Shown in pieces: positions 45,889 through 59,299 of a stretch of DNA of 64,000 bases. Numbering within the stretch: position 1 is the first letter of the stretch; every line of letters starts with the position of its first letter. The stretch comes from Verpa conica (lineage: Eukaryota > Ascomycota > Pezizomycetes > Pezizales > Morchellaceae), in the NCBI GenBank assembly GCA_033030425.1, contig JAUFSD010000009.1:1302001-1366000 (forward strand), written 5' to 3'. Under the pieces are notes generated by a model. It was not told the DNA's origin. It saw nothing but the letters and a program-made list of their open reading frames with translations, and searched no databases. A program made the translations under genes and the position numbers.

Positions 45889-48686
45889 TTAGAACCCTCC
45901 GACCCACATCAACCCATACCCAACAGTAATGACAATTGCAAATGTCAGCACACTGCCTGGAATACCCCTGCTGATGAAGTGTTGAACGCGCAAATATCTT
46001 TGTCCAGTCTGTGTGTCTTCCATCATAATTGCCGCTGTAAATTTGATTAGTAAAAAACTCAGGAAATACGTGGAAAAAAGAACACATACTCATATTGGGG
46101 AATCCTGATGTCGGCAATCCCATCGCTGCGCTGCACATCAATGCTGCGCCCATGACCAATAGGTTCGGGTGTGGGTCATCCATCCCTGCACCAACCTGGG
46201 CCACAATCGGCAAAATGATCAAAGCAGCAACAGTATGGCTAATAAATGTAGCAATCACGAGAATCAACGCACAGAACACTACCAACACACCATACAAACT
46301 CATTCCCTCTACCTCTTGTCTGATAGCATGAGCGATAGTATGTAAAAGTCCAGAGCTATTGACTGCCTTCCCAAGTGAGAGGCCCCCAGCTGCAAGTATG
46401 ATAATAGTCCATAAGAAGTTGTTAAAGTCTTCCTTAGTGAGAATACCAGTGCCGAAGAAGAGAACAAGAGGAATAATTGCAATGACACCCATATCACCAA
46501 ACACATGCTCGAGCTGGTGCGAGAAGCACCACAGAATGATTGTTGCAAGGGTAGTGAAGGAGATGAAGTATTGAACACCAGTAAACTTGTCTTTAACGGG
46601 GCGAATTGGCATGATTGTTGTTCCTTTGCCGGGGTTGAATGAGATTAGGAGGAGAACCCAAATTGCAAGGATCGAGAGAATGCAAACAGGGAGTGCAACG
46701 AAGAACCAGCTACCCCAGCTAGGTGGATTGATCATATTTTGAAGGGCGATAATGTTCTGAGGACTAGCGATGGGAGAGGCCATGCCACCAATGTTTGAGG
46801 CTAGGGCTATTCCAAGAATCAATGCCTTTGAGAAAGCGGAGTCTGAAGGTAAGTTCCTTAACATTGGCTATACACAGAATAATTAGTACTATTGATGCTA
46901 AGACTCGAAGATCGGAAAAGTTAATCACCTGAATGATCGAAAAGCACAACACCGGTGCAGCAACGTTACTGATCCACATGCTTGCAAACATAGCTACGAA
47001 CATATTAGTCACCAGTACGGTCCTAGGCCTTGTCCCAGCTTTACTGAGAACAAATGTTGCAAGCATCTTGGCAATCCCGTATTTGCTTAATGCGGCAGCA
47101 ATAGCAAATCCTCCGAGAAGTAACATGATCACTGGAGTCCACATTGCTGCAAAAATGTACTTCGTGGCTTCGTTGCATTCAAGGCGGCGATGTCCCTTAG
47201 CATCCTCCCGGACAACTCGAAGCATGACCACCAAGAATGGGACAAGTAGAGAGGTCACGAAAAGTGGAATAACCTATTATTGATTAGATTAATAGGTTCT
47301 TATATGGCTTAGCTAAACCCGAATAGTGGTAGTGATATCTTACCTCAGTCGCCCATAGAAGAGATACAAATACCAACATAGCAAAGCAATTGTGTTGCTC
47401 TGGCGACTTGGAAATTGGGACAATCAATAATATCACAAAGATACTGATGATACCAAAAAGTGTGAAGAATCCAGGGCTAAACAACCAAGTGGGATACTTG
47501 ATTTTCCCAACAGGAGTAGCAAGCTCCTTCGTTACAGAGACTTCCGGTTCATCCCCTGTTAGCCTGGCTTTGTTAGGATCCGCGTTGTCTCCAAGTAAAG
47601 TCCTCCTCAGTCCCATGTTGGCGGCCTGAGCTTTCCGCTCAATACCAATCATCTCCCTCCAAACTGTATTCCGCTCCCATACAACGTGCTCTCGAAGGTG
47701 AAGGCGTAGTTCTCTCTTGGCATCGTCAACTTCTCCCTTGGTAACCAAGTTCGCATATATCCCCTCAATCTTCGCGATGGCACTATCTAATTCTGCTGAT
47801 GTAGTCTTTCGGAAGCAATAACATGGCTCAATTACAGAAGAAATATATTCTTCCTTCAGGTGGCTATTGAGGATTTTGTCGTACTTCTTCAGCGCCTTCG
47901 TAAAACCTGTCCTGTTTAGTTGAACGAAACTCTTTAGCTCTCTTAGCGCAACAAACAACGAGATACTCCGTTTTTTCAGCATGATTCTCTTGTCGTAGAG
48001 GGCCCCGATGGATTGTTCATGGAAATCATCGTAGATCTGAGAATCGCGTCTCCGAAAATCCGAAGGCCCAAAACTCTGATGGCTATGATGGCTTGAGCTA
48101 TCCATGTTACTCCACGTCTTTCCCCTTCTCAGCTTCGATAATAGCCCTGACCCTTGAGCGCCCTCACCATCCTCATCTGAAGCATCTGACTCTTCATCTC
48201 CATCGCCATGAATGTCGTTACTCCTTGTCCGCACCATCCCAACACTCCGTCTCCTCGCGTTGCTACTCTCACCAAATACCGATGATCCTCCATCACCATC
48301 TTTACCATCTTCGAATGATTTAGCCTCGAGAGAAAGCTCGAAAACTTCTTTCAGAAGTTCGTTTTCTTTGAGGTTATAGAATGACGAAATTTTTTCAAGT
48401 TCATTGTCGAGATTTCTCCGAAAGACTACATCTGGCTCAGTGGCAGCTCTCCCTCGGGGGATAAGTGCAGATTCTTCGCTTTCTTCTGCTTGAGCTTGGG
48501 CCTGGACGGCACTCTTCTCAAGCGTGTAGATGCTGATGAGATGTTAGCCAACTTTCTCGGGAACCCCAGGTGACAGAGAGAGCCAGAACTTGGGGTGACA
48601 TACAGCTTCTTCAAATTCGAATACGCGATATAATGGGAGCTCCAATCCGGAACCGCATTAAACTGGATGCTGTGGGAGAACTTCAT
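45889..48686 (-). CDS. SPX-domain low-affinity phosphate transporter (PHO87/PHO90/PHO91 family)
   Basis: An N-terminal SPX domain senses inositol pyrophosphates and gates a divalent-anion/Na+ symporter-type channel for phosphate, at plasma membrane or vacuole. Five exons, 48686-48604, 48532-47344, 47273-46929, 46867-46090 and 46034-45889, give 846 residues, normal for the family. SPX begins MKFSHSIQFNAVPDWSSHYI and SNLKKLIYTLEK, has the acidic Ser-rich insert usual in fungal SPX, and ends with LFVALRELKSFVQLNRTGF and KALKKYDKILN. About ten helices follow, with PTWLFSPGFFTLFGI, FASMWISNVAAPVL, NIGGMASPIASPQN, SHTVAALIILPIVAQ and GLPTSGFPNM. The last exon gives RYLRVQHFISRGIPGSVL and ends MWVGGF. 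Donor GTGATT of intron 3 is unusual, but frame and family alignment agree. Confidence 0.94.
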
Positions 48687-51600
48687 GCCTAATTCGGCTT
48701 GTTCGAGTCGTCTGTAGAACTTTTCGTCGTCCCTCTTCTGTTTCTCGAGTTGTTGACGTAGATCTCGGAGTTTTGAGAGGTCCTGGAGCTGGAAAGATTC
48801 GACTGGAATCGTGCTGCCCTCCTCAGTAAGAGGAGGTAAGGAATCTATGATGGCTGCGTTTTAAGCAATTCCTGCACCCGTGAAGCGCAGGAAGATCAGA
48901 ATGGGGATGGAACAGCCAAGCTTGAAAACCGAGCTGGTGGGCAATGCGGACCCTGTGTGATACAGTGGGTACCACAATAGTGGAAGCCTTTGTGGGGCAC
49001 AAACCCGTGAACAGTCAGACAGGCGAAATGAGGGGGTATCGAGGCGAGACAGCCAGCGGGCGTGCTTCACTAGGAAGACTCTATTGGCTACTTAGGAGTA
49101 TCAAGACAACTTGGGGGGGAACGCGAAAGCAAGAAAAAGCACACGGCGGGTATAGGTGTAATACAGTGACAGATAGCGGTCCGGAGAGAGGGCGTTGTGG
49201 GCAGCTAGGTCCCGTGCTCGTCAAGTTGAAAAGTTCGAATGCCTTCGTTCTGGGCACTGTACAGAATGCAACACTGATGTAACGAGGGGGGTTAGAGTAA
49301 GATTCAGTTTCCTACAGGAGACCACCATAGAAAAACCTACAAGATGTCACCGAGTTACCAAGGCCCGACAGAAAAATTGCAACGTTATGTTATGCACGAT
49401 AGGCTCTCGGCACCCGTCCGTCGGATACACCAACAGCATGAGCTCTGGGAAAAAACTATGGGGCTCAGCGTGCGACGGCCTTGGCGGTTCTCCTGCCACG
49501 TTCGTCATAGTCTACCAGGTGCTGACATGTTTTCCATTGCAGTTCGACAAAGCATTGAGAAAGAACCTTGGTCGTAACATCAGTACGTATGTAGACCGCA
49601 GGGATTACGTCGGCTATAAACACAGGTCGTGCCTACCAAGTTTCAAACATAAACTGTTATCTTCAGGCTGTTTCCTTATGGGTTGGTGAAATTCTGATGA
49701 CGTCCAACAGGGAGACCATGGTTACCATGTGGCGCGTAGGAGTCCTGCAGCGACATCACACATCAATGGCTGGCAACCAATATTCATCTCCCCGGTGATA
49801 AAACCGTTGGAGCGCTTCCTAAATTTCCCGGGCTTATGTCCCAAAAATGCCAAAACTCCAAGCATGAGATATCTCTACATAGAGTCCGAGATTTTGAAGA
49901 CTCGCTCAATAATATCCACGTGTGAACCTAACAACTCAGTAGGCGAGACATAGAGGCGGCAGTGTCAAATTTCTTTTTGAGCTCATGATCTAAAACTTTA
50001 TTTCCCGAAGATTTACTCGATAAAGATCATCGTATCCGATTGAAGTCGCTAAAATCATCTAGCCAATAAATTGTTTTTTCTCAACCTAATGATGCATCAT
50101 CTACCCACCCGGGTGATTTCCCGGATGATCTTCAACTCTCGTATCTCGCATTTCCCCATTGCTTCCCTTACATCGCAGTCAAGATCAGGTCTTGGATCCG
50201 TCACCCCGCATGTTTATCTACACCCTCTCACAATATCTCCCTGCGCCGATACCACCCGGTAGCCTAGCCCTAACCCTGTTGCAATCTTTTCAGGATAAAT
50301 ACCGCACTTCTCAATGATTATACTCTTTCTTTGAAGCCTTAAGGATAAGTTATTCGAGTTCAGTATTCATGGAAGCTCCCGCGATATCCGTCAGCAGATA
50401 ATTGGTGAAAAGACTCAACAAAATGATCAATGGTTCTACGCCTTGACCGAATTCTCCCCCTCAGCTTTCCTCGCTGCCGGGTATATCCCTCTTGATAATG
50501 ACTCAATTTTTCCGCAGCGTTCCAGCGGCATTCCCAACAATCATCCTTGGCAATCAAGCTCTCTTCCTTTTTGGGGATGCATTGGCAATGATCCTATCCG
50601 ATAAAGGCCCAGATATATCAGAATACTAGGCCAAAGCATTGAAAATATTGAAGATAGGATGTGCTTTTGATTCAGTGCTATTAAAAATTAGGGGAAAAGC
50701 CCAGTGGACAAGGGTGAGGGCCATCACCCGACACAATTGGAATTTGCGACCGAAAGCACCTGTTGATCTTTGTAAGGTTGATAGTCCGGGCTCAGCTTCC
50801 ACCCGATAAATAAATGAGGGAACGTGGTCGAAGGGCTCGTTGTTATTGGCGGATACAGTTGATTATTAAACATTTGTGTTATTGAATGTGATAACTAATC
50901 ACCCCAGTCCCATAAAAATGGCACTTGATCAGCCGTGTATAGATGTCAGTAACCCCCCCACTTTATGGATACAAACTCCATATCATACCAAGGTGCCCGA
51001 ATTCCCTCTGGAAACATGACCCTAGCGCGAGTTCGAATTCGATTGCGGGGTGGGTACTGTCCACCTGATGCGTACCGAAATACATACAACTATTCGACAC
51101 CAAAAGACCGACGATACTAAAACAGTGAGGATCTCCGCTACCGTCAGCTTACAGATATTGGCCGGAAAAGCATTACCTGTTGAGGTATTCTGTAGGCTGC
51201 TCTTTGTAGTAGCTCTGGTGGCATGAGCTCCTGCGTGATGGGCGACTCTCCGACGACGGGTACCCACCCTGTGTACACTGCAGCAGCAGCACGAAGCTTA
51301 CAGAATAAGGTAACCTCAGCCAAGGGCACTAACTAGCCTATTAAAACATTAACAGCGGAGTCAGCATCAGCGTTTCGAAAGGAACAAGATTGGTGATGAG
51401 TGCTTCGATTCCGAAAGGCAACACAGAGTGGACTATTGTAAAGTGAGAGGTTATATGGCCCTATGAAAATGGATGTAAACCCTATAAACATCTGGAATAA
51501 CGTAACTTTGTGCTATCGGGTATCAGGTATCGGGGGCCTTGGGGGCACTGCTCCTTTAATCGATAATAATAGCTAGGCCGAGTCCACTTCGAACTAGCCT

Positions 51601-53691
51601 TTACCTAGATAAAGCACCGCATGCTAACGATTCTTTCGGTAGTATCAGAAGTTCTATCTGTGAGAAGAAGCTATCTTTGTCAGATAGCCAATCTCTACTA
51701 ATAGATGTACTCGCCGTGAAATAAAGACCGGCCGGTGTCTCTAGTTGTCTTCACTATCCCTAGGTATACAGAGATGGTCCACCAGTGATACTGCCTCGGG
51801 GATCTGAGGAGCTTCCGCCCTCTGCAATAATCAGATCAGAACAGAGAACTCAGTCACATGCTCAGACACCTCGAGCAGTTATAATGATCATCTAGCAGCC
51901 GCTTTCGTTTATGAGGAATTCTCTTGGCTTGGCATCTTCGCCACATCTCAGGGTATGGTCAGCCTAGAGGACTGCGTAAATGTCGGTAGCCTGGGTCAGT
52001 TGAGTGAATGGTTTACAAACGCTTGGCGTAGATGGATTGAAAATACCCTGGGGCATGAAGTTGACCAGCCGTTCCCAGGCGAACAAAAATCTGTTATCAG
52101 AAATCCTCAAGCTGTTCGCAAAATCTTGTGGGAAGGTTAAGAATGAGAAATAAGTGGGGTTGTGAGGGGTAGCTACGGGATATGTATCTACATACATAAT
52201 GCTCTACTTCAAGAACTTACATTAGCTCGCTAATACCAATGACAATATTTTTTGAGGATTTATAGGAATATTTATACTTTCGACAGCCTGCTTTAGTGAG
52301 ACGATTTCCACCTTCCTTTTACCTTAATGATTTAGTTAGACAAAGACCAAGGGTTGCTGGTATTGTGCTGCTCTCGATATAATTTGAAGTTTGAATACTC
52401 ATGTATGTACAGTTTATAAATGTAGAGTGAAATAAACTACCGAGCTCGACCTGAAATATGAGAGGAACATATCTCATAATTGAATCCAAACGTTACGCAG
52501 GGCCTAAATAATATAGATACATGTAGCTTCTTGTTATGGTAAATTATTTATGCACGTTTAACTTGGATTATACATACTATGTATATACAAATGTACATGT
52601 AATTATCTATATTTCTTGGTGGAAGCTCGGTACCAGTATCGAAGAAGGAAACTACATGTACATGTAAAGGCCTCAGCTCGGAATGTACCGTATTGAAACA
52701 TACATGTAGGTATACGCAGATTGGTAGCTCGACCATGTATGTAAGAGCATGGAAGTCCTGAGTGCAGAGCTGCTGGTCGCATACCAGACCACTGGGTATG
52801 TTTTAGGTACCTGCAGTGGTGAGGAGTACTGGTTTCCAGTGCCGTTTTAAGCTGTAGATTGTAGTCGCCGGAAACATATGTACGCTCCGTGTAACCTGAA
52901 AATTTTCACTGGAATGCAGATGTGATAGTCAGGTTTTGAAGGATTTCCCCCACGTTAGACCCTTGCAATTGCATCATTGCTCTCTGTCGCTGCATGAGGG
53001 CTCAGCTAGGTCTGAACTCAAGCTAGTTACCCGGCGGTTGTTCTTAACGAAACAACGTGAAGTCCTGGGGGAGGCAGCTAAGCCCTACCAAGAAAATGTC
53101 CGCCTAAATCCGGTTAGCTAGGTTTCGGTTCCAACTATTGACTATCAGGCACCTGATAGGAGATTTTCGAGAACCAACACTGCCCTAGCGACGCGCTTAG
53201 CGATTGCTGCGCCCAAACTCAAGTAATACTTGCCACCTCATACACAACTGCGCCTCGGGCCGCAAACACGCAATTGTAATTTATACAAGGTGTCGCCGTT
53301 TTCCACGTCGTTCATGTTTCTTTGAACAAACCCAGAGCATCGTCGAGAATCCTGGAGTTTCTCAGCCTTACCATTGTTCCAAAGTCGCGTCCAGGTACGT
53401 GGGTCATACAGATCCGTTCTATTAGTCTCTCATATCATCTTAGTATTGTGTCATTGTCTTGGTTTTCTGTTGTTACTAAATGGTATTGGCTACTTGGGAG
53501 AACTCATCGATCCCGGGAGTCTAACACCTTCCCCAGACTAGAGCTGTATTTTTTACATACTCATTACATAACCCTTTCTGCAATGCCCTCATCCTCATCT
53601 TCAAGCATCATCCTCATCTTCACCCCCATCGACACGTTAAAACAAATCTTATTATATTCCATACAATAGCTTATTTCTTGCTAACATTATA
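48687..53691. other. 5-kb gene-poor interval
   Basis: No supported gene. A plus-strand open frame at 49195-49689 (164 codons) and others around 48944-49577 lack family marks and overlap each other. The region 52518-52708 holds five TACATGTA palindromes. The final 120 bases before 53692 are C/T-rich, as in the leader of the arrestin-like gene. Confidence 0.55.
52518..52708. repeat. cluster of five TACATGTA palindromes
   Basis: Exact copies at 52518-52525, 52594-52601, 52653-52660, 52659-52666 (overlapping the previous one) and 52701-52708, inside a stretch also rich in ATGTA and ATACAT. Confidence 0.85.
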
Positions 53692-55950
53692 ATGGGGTTT
53701 AAGCTTTGTTGTACTGTGCCATCTAGTACTTCTTCTAAGCCACCAACCCTAGCTCAAGCTCCTCCAGAACAAAGAAGTGCCTCGATATCACCCTCCCAAA
53801 ACCAACCACCTCTAAAAGTGTCGAAACAAACAAGTACCGTATATCCAACAGTAGCTACATCCAGTACAGCACCTCTCAGTTTTTCCGGTCAAGAAGGCAA
53901 TATATCAGTCCAAAGACGTCACTCAGATTTTGCATCCCCTTCACTAGACATGGTTTCTGGTCGGACGCCTCTTGGCGCGTGGCATGCAGTAGCTGCTAAG
54001 GTAGTAGCAACGAACAGGTTTAGGGGAGTAGGAGGGGAGCCATTTATAGAAGACTTCAAGATTGAGGAACTTGGTGGCCAGAACGGAAAACTGGTTTTTG
54101 GACCAGTTTCTGTCTTCAATGGTTAGTAGCAGTATCTTTTCCGCGACCTATAAATCCAAGAATGATTTGGAGCTTTATATTTCTACACTGATTGGTCTTT
54201 TATCGATTTTGATAATTTTATATTCTACTTCTTTTGGGTGTGAGGTGGGCCAAAACTAACAACATCTACAGGCAATGTTTCACTCCGGGTTAAAAAGCCT
54301 TTGAAAGACATGACTCTCACAGTCACCTTTAGCGGTGTGGCGGAGGTCGATAGATATCTTGTTACATTCCTTAGCATCTCACATGATGTTTACGTTGGAG
54401 GTAAGCATATATCCTTTTGGCGGTGTTTAATTTCATTTTTTGAAATATGAAGAAAGGACTAAAGCTAATTATCCACTAAAGATTTTCACGAAGGCCTTCG
54501 TACATTCCTTTTTGGGTTCAATTTTCCGTATTTGAACCTACCACCAACGTCTAGGACTCCCCATCTCGTATACTCCTTTGCTGCGAAGCTCACAGATGCA
54601 AACGCAAACCTCGCCGACGATACTTCTTCTGTGAAGTCAAGAATTCTAGAGTACAAGAGCAAGCCACTTGAAATTGTGTTCATCCCCTACATCGACCCAT
54701 CTTTGAGTTCACCACATATTCCCCGCACAAACACCAACCTGAGCCAAAGTAATGGAAAAGGAAAGGGGGTCGAGCCTATCAAGGAAAGACCTACAAACAG
54801 CACAATTTCTCCACAAAATAGTTCCGGAGGCCCCACAAAGGTTGCAAAACCAAAACTAACACTGACGACAGCAGACCTTCCTGTTTCTGCCTCCAGTAAT
54901 AGCACACCAATTATAGATAAACCCCGCTCTCTTGATTCATCGACTACCAGATCAACCAGGATCAAGGACGATGACAATAATACAGTCATTAAACTCACGG
55001 TAGAATTACCAAAGACGAAGTTTTTACCGGATGACGAGATAGTCATGAGGTTGGGATTGACAGTCAGGAGTAGCGAGTCAATACCAAAAGGATTTGGTGT
55101 GAGAGTTGTTGAGAGACGGTTCCTCGCCCGGATTGATTCCGGGAGTGACGATGAGAATAGTGATAGTGATGAGGAAGATAACCAGCAAGACATGAAAGTG
55201 ATTGGGAAGAAGCAATCAAAGGTTCTTACTGGGAGAAAATTTACCCTTCGTCCCGAAGACGCTAGAACGGTCACAGAAATCAAAATAGATAATTCCGATG
55301 CGAGTAGTGGAGATGAGGGAGACATTGGCTTAAAGGGCGGGAAAGTCATTGAACTGCCTATTAAAGTCCGCCTTCCAACGTTTCAGACGTTTATCAACGA
55401 TTTCCTCTTGCCTACTACGACTCTCCCATTGGCCCCTTCTGATTTTGTCCTGGATTCGCATACTGCTGGAAATGCCGATAACACCCCAACTCCAACATAC
55501 ACTAGGAAGGGGAAATCACCGGCTCAGTCTCCTATTATTGGTACCCCTACTACCGCTACCTCAATGTCTATGGGCTCTGTCAACAAAGGCCTGAATTTTG
55601 TGGTTTCTCATATCCTTCAGGTTACCATTCCCATAAATGGAAGTGGGAGCTGGTTTAAAAAATCCACATCTACGACAAAAGATCTCGAGGTCGCTGTCCC
55701 AATTGTTCTGGGAAACATTAATCCATTGGCACCTGGTAGAAGAAAGATGCCTGAGTTGAGATTGAACGCATTGGAGGAGATAAGATATGGAAGTGGTGTA
55801 GGTAGTGTGAGAAGTAGTGTGAGAAGTAGTTTTGGTTCCGCTTCTGGGGCTGGGGCCCCCTCGAATAAGCCAGCTTCTTGGACAGAGGGTGAACGATTCT
55901 TGACATTAAAGGAGACGGATATCCAGCCGTTTTTCTCCACGGATTCTTAG
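53692..55950 (+). CDS. arrestin-like protein
   Basis: Three exons, 53692-54121, 54272-54400 and 54482-55950, give 675 residues; phases join as VFNG|NVSLRVKKP and VYVG|DFHEGLRTF. Residues 1-95 are Ser/Pro/Gln-rich. The arrestin N-like fold appears in KLVFGPVSVFNGNVSLRVKK, DMTLTVTFSGVAEVDRYL, EGLRTFLFGFNFPYLNLPP and PHLVYSFAAKL. A second beta domain has TVIKLTVELPKTKFLPDDEI and VMRLGLTVRSSESIPKGFGV. It is interrupted by disordered inserts including an acidic run SDDENSDSDEEDNQQD, and continues with NFVVSHILQVTIPI and VAVPIVLGNINPL. Fungal arrestin-related proteins adapt Rsp5-type ubiquitin ligases to membrane cargo. I see no clear PPxY motif in the parts I read, so that role is not shown here. 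Confidence 0.8.
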
Positions 55951-57761
55951 CTGGATAGACAGGGCTCACTATTGCATAAAATACCAGGGGTTTACTCACT
56001 ACCAGTTTAGTTCTGTCAGTCCTTGAGTCTGTAGTTTATGGTAATTGAGTAGGAACAGCTCTATATAGTTAAGAATGGGCAACTTTAACTCCTTTTCCAT
56101 CGCTTCGCACTTACTTTATTTTATGTTACATTGCCCCCCCTTTTCTCAGTTGCACGATTACAATCTTTTATTGCTATTCCATTTACTATTTTTAGTATTT
56201 TTTTTACTGGTACCTGTTTTCTTTTAATTTGCAGCATAGGGGATCAGCCTAAGAAAGAAAAAAGCCTGGAAAATTGGAAGATCCCATGCGATGTTTTAGG
56301 GGAGGTGCCCCCTGGAAAAATTGTGCAACCTATTTTCGAGCTTATCTCTTTTAGTACATTTCTAATATTCTGACGAACGGAAATTATTATCAAAGCCAAA
56401 TTAGGTATTAGTAAATCAATTGATTATCTAAATATGATAACTGGAGTTACATTGGTGTCTAAGGGTGAGTGCCGAGATGTGGCGTTCCGGTAGGATTCCT
56501 AGAAGCACAAGAACTACAAGCTGGTTTCCTAACTGAGAAATCGTGGAGCAGTAATGGTAACCCAGCCACTACTTAGTATTTATGCAAGGTTTGACATATG
56601 ATCCATGTCTTCTGCTTTAGCAGCCCCCGATTTCGAGTGATTTATTATGGTGTGTAGTATCTTGATTGATTCATCGACTAATGGATTCCTCAACAACTGT
56701 CTTTGGTGGCAAAGAATAAAGCTAAGGTTCGAGAACTAAGGTAGATAGAAAGTTTTTTGAATAATTTTAACGGGAGTGTGCACATTGTTTTTTTGTGTTC
56801 TCTACCGTCTAAGTGTAAAGGATACTACATCTGGGGAGCCAGTCACATTAATCACAAACCATCACTACGCATAGTATTACCATAACCGAAAGGTTCATGT
56901 AATTAATGAATTAAACAAAAAAAAAAAAAAACTACGCATAGTTTTTCACCTATATTGTTTATAGCTTTTATTATCGTGTTACATCTCCTGCTGAATCTTC
57001 TTAAGTGTTCGCTGCGTTTTGTCATCGCGTTAATATTTTTATGCTCTAGCTTACTGGAATTCATGTGTGGTAGAAATTAATGGTACTTTATTATCACCTA
57101 ATGCCCCCTCACGATAGATCCTATCTGGAGTCCTATATCACCCAACTCTGTTCCTGTTTTAGGTTACTAGAATCTTCTTAGCCGGATATAATGTCTATAT
57201 CCTATCCTAAAGTCTTTTTGCCTATTTATCTAGGATTTAGATCAATTTTAGTGTCCTTAAGGTCAGCTTCACCCTGCTAATAACCTATAAAATTCTGATA
57301 GTAAAGGAATAATTGTTCATAGGCTGTTGGTAGTAGTTTTATCTATTCGAAGAGTACTTTTGTGTGAACTTTTTTCGTAATTACATGTACCGTCTCTTTG
57401 AATGTAGCTTATAGCTTTCTATGTGAGGTTTTCACTCAGTGTAAGCCAACCAGATATGGGTAGGGGTGTGGGCCTAGAAATGATCGACATTTCTTGTTTC
57501 TCGAGTGATTTATTATGATTTGGGTCAAAGGTTTCTGTTATATTGTATTTAATCGGTTAGGCACCTGTACACTGCTTTAATGCAGCATAGTCCCATTGAA
57601 TGGCGGCATGAGTAACAAAAGTCACTGTGGGTCCCTCTTGGCGGGGAGAGGTGTTGTTTTGTTTGGTGTTTCCTTATCTTCTTTCAACCATCACCCTCCA
57701 TCAGCTCCTCCCTACCACCCATCCCTTCTCTCCTAAAAGATCTCCCTGATATATCAAGAAA
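55951..57761. other. AT-rich intergenic region
   Basis: No gene recognised. Poly-A of 14-15 bases near 56920-56933, one TACATGTA at 57382-57389, and C/T-rich sequence just before the F-box-like gene. Confidence 0.55.
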
Positions 57762-58730
57762 TTGAATATGTATCATTTACTTCGTAGTCTTATTCACGAA
57801 TTCCGTCCACGTCGTTACCTGGAGCTATCAACAAAAAAGCAAAAGTTCCATATCGAGAGTCTTCCACTCGATGTGATTGTGGGAATTCTCCACTGTTGCA
57901 GTAATTTCACCGACCTCCGCGCCCTCATCGCCACTTCCGCTGTTTGCTATCGGCTCTTCAAAAGGTATCACAATTCAATTTTAACCCAAGTCGCTAGAAA
58001 TATCATCGGTTCTGATAAAGGTACTTGGGGGGTTGCTACTGCCATCCTTGTTTATCAGCGGAAAGTTAATTCCAACTCTGCCAAATACCTCCCAAATTTC
58101 GCTGCTATGGAATTTGTGCTAGAAAAGGAGGATATTGGCCATCTTATTGCCAACGTTAAATTCTTTGAAGCCGTTGCTAAGAAATTCGCTAAATATGTCA
58201 ACTCTCATTGCCCCCTCGTCAAAGCCCCTAAAGGAATGGATCCCCCTCTTCCAGCCGAGCTTACTTCTTTCGCCCCTGGGGATACTCTTTCGATGAAGAC
58301 ATTTTTTCAACATTGGCTGTTTAGTCTTCAGCTGGGATACGACACCATCCAGACATTTGCAAAACGCAGACCCCTCACAAAACAGCAACTTATGGATGTT
58401 CGAGTTCTCATGGCCGTCATCCGTCGTACCCCCGGCTTCAAGAGGTTCTCTGTGAAAACACTTTGGGACCGTAAGAATGCCTGGCTCAACGATATCACTG
58501 CCAAAAGAATATCTACCCATAGAAACTGGTGTTGGCCGTTTTGTAAAAGTAACTATATGCTTTGGGTGAAGATCATGTACCATTATGATTATCTGATCTG
58601 GAGGGATGGATGGCATACGATTAGGCTTTCTCGGTATGATAGTTTGATGGTAGACTTCTGTTCTGACCTAGAGGTTACGGAGTTAGGGCCTCTTATTGAG
58701 AAATATGGGCTATCTTGTGGCTGGGATTAG
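57762..58730 (+). CDS. F-box-like protein, fungal family with a decayed local copy
   Basis: Single exon, 322 residues. Residues 30-70 (FHIESLPLDVIVGILHCC, then FTDLRALIATSAVCYRLF) fit the F-box pattern LPxxVxxxIL...DLxALxxTS, the Skp1-binding part of SCF ubiquitin ligases. The rest is helical, with LEKEDIGHLIANVKFFEA, FFQHWLFSLQLGYDTIQTFA and a Trp-rich end (NWCWPFCKSN, YDYLIWRDGWHTIRLSRY). This matches the short helical F-box proteins common in ascomycetes. No LRR or WD repeats are visible, so the ubiquitylation target is unknown. A dead paralogue lies at 43817-44505. Met at residue 3 (57768) is an alternative start. The F-box assignment is moderate; the coding call is strong. Confidence 0.8.
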   Translation: MNMYHLLRSLIHEFRPRRYLELSTKKQKFHIESLPLDVIVGILHCCSNFTDLRALIATSAVCYRLFKRYHNSILTQVARNIIGSDKGTWGVATAILVYQRKVNSNSAKYLPNFAAMEFVLEKEDIGHLIANVKFFEAVAKKFAKYVNSHCPLVKAPKGMDPPLPAELTSFAPGDTLSMKTFFQHWLFSLQLGYDTIQTFAKRRPLTKQQLMDVRVLMAVIRRTPGFKRFSVKTLWDRKNAWLNDITAKRISTHRNWCWPFCKSNYMLWVKIMYHYDYLIWRDGWHTIRLSRYDSLMVDFCSDLEVTELGPLIEKYGLSCGWD

Positions 58731-59299
58731 GAACTAGGATAGGGTTAGGCATAAAAAATAGGAAGGTCTAGATATGGTCGTATAGATTTAGTGGGAGGCG
58801 AAGTTTATATTGGGAAGAGTATAGAGAGACGAGTTGTAAGGGTGATTGACTCAACTTATTCTATTATAGTCAAAGTAATTAGATCTAGATTATTATTTTC
58901 TATAGGCTTCTAATTTTTTAACCATCTATTCGTAAGTCTTTCACTTTTTGTATAGTGGGATTTTAATTGGGGCTTTCTAGTGGGGGAGGCGTAGGGGGGC
59001 TTATCCATGCGAGTGATCTTCTGTGTTGCTGTCCCACGGCGGGGTCACAACCTTTTAGGTCTAGCGTGCCTGGGTTTAGCTTGCCTGTTGCAGCTTCTTG
59101 GGTAAATTATCACGATTCGCGAATCACGCACGATCTCAGCTGCCAACGACAACGTATCAATCAGCTCTAGGGGAAGAAAGAGACGAAGGGAGCTGAAATA
59201 ACTTATCTGCATAGGTTCAAACTAGGCTACATCATCTGGGCAACAACTAAAAGGTTTTCAGAATCCCTAAGGGAGCTCAACTACTCTAACTCGACAGTC
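58731..59299. other. intergenic, dynactin promoter side
   Basis: 569 bases between the F-box-like gene and the dynactin gene, both plus. No gene or repeat recognised. Confidence 0.6.

Noticed and set aside
49195..49689. 164-codon plus-strand open frame
   Set aside because: It overlaps other open frames of similar length, has no splice or leader context and no family-like motif. It lies in somewhat GC-richer spacer where chance frames are longer.
51955..52140. 61-codon plus-strand frame ending VRKILWEG
   Set aside because: It is short and isolated, with no promoter, splice or homology cues; kept as spacer.
54687..55349. 220-codon minus-strand frame opposite the arrestin-like gene
   Set aside because: It is antisense to the Ser/Asp-rich insert and the second arrestin domain; the repetitive Leu/Ser translation is a composition artefact.
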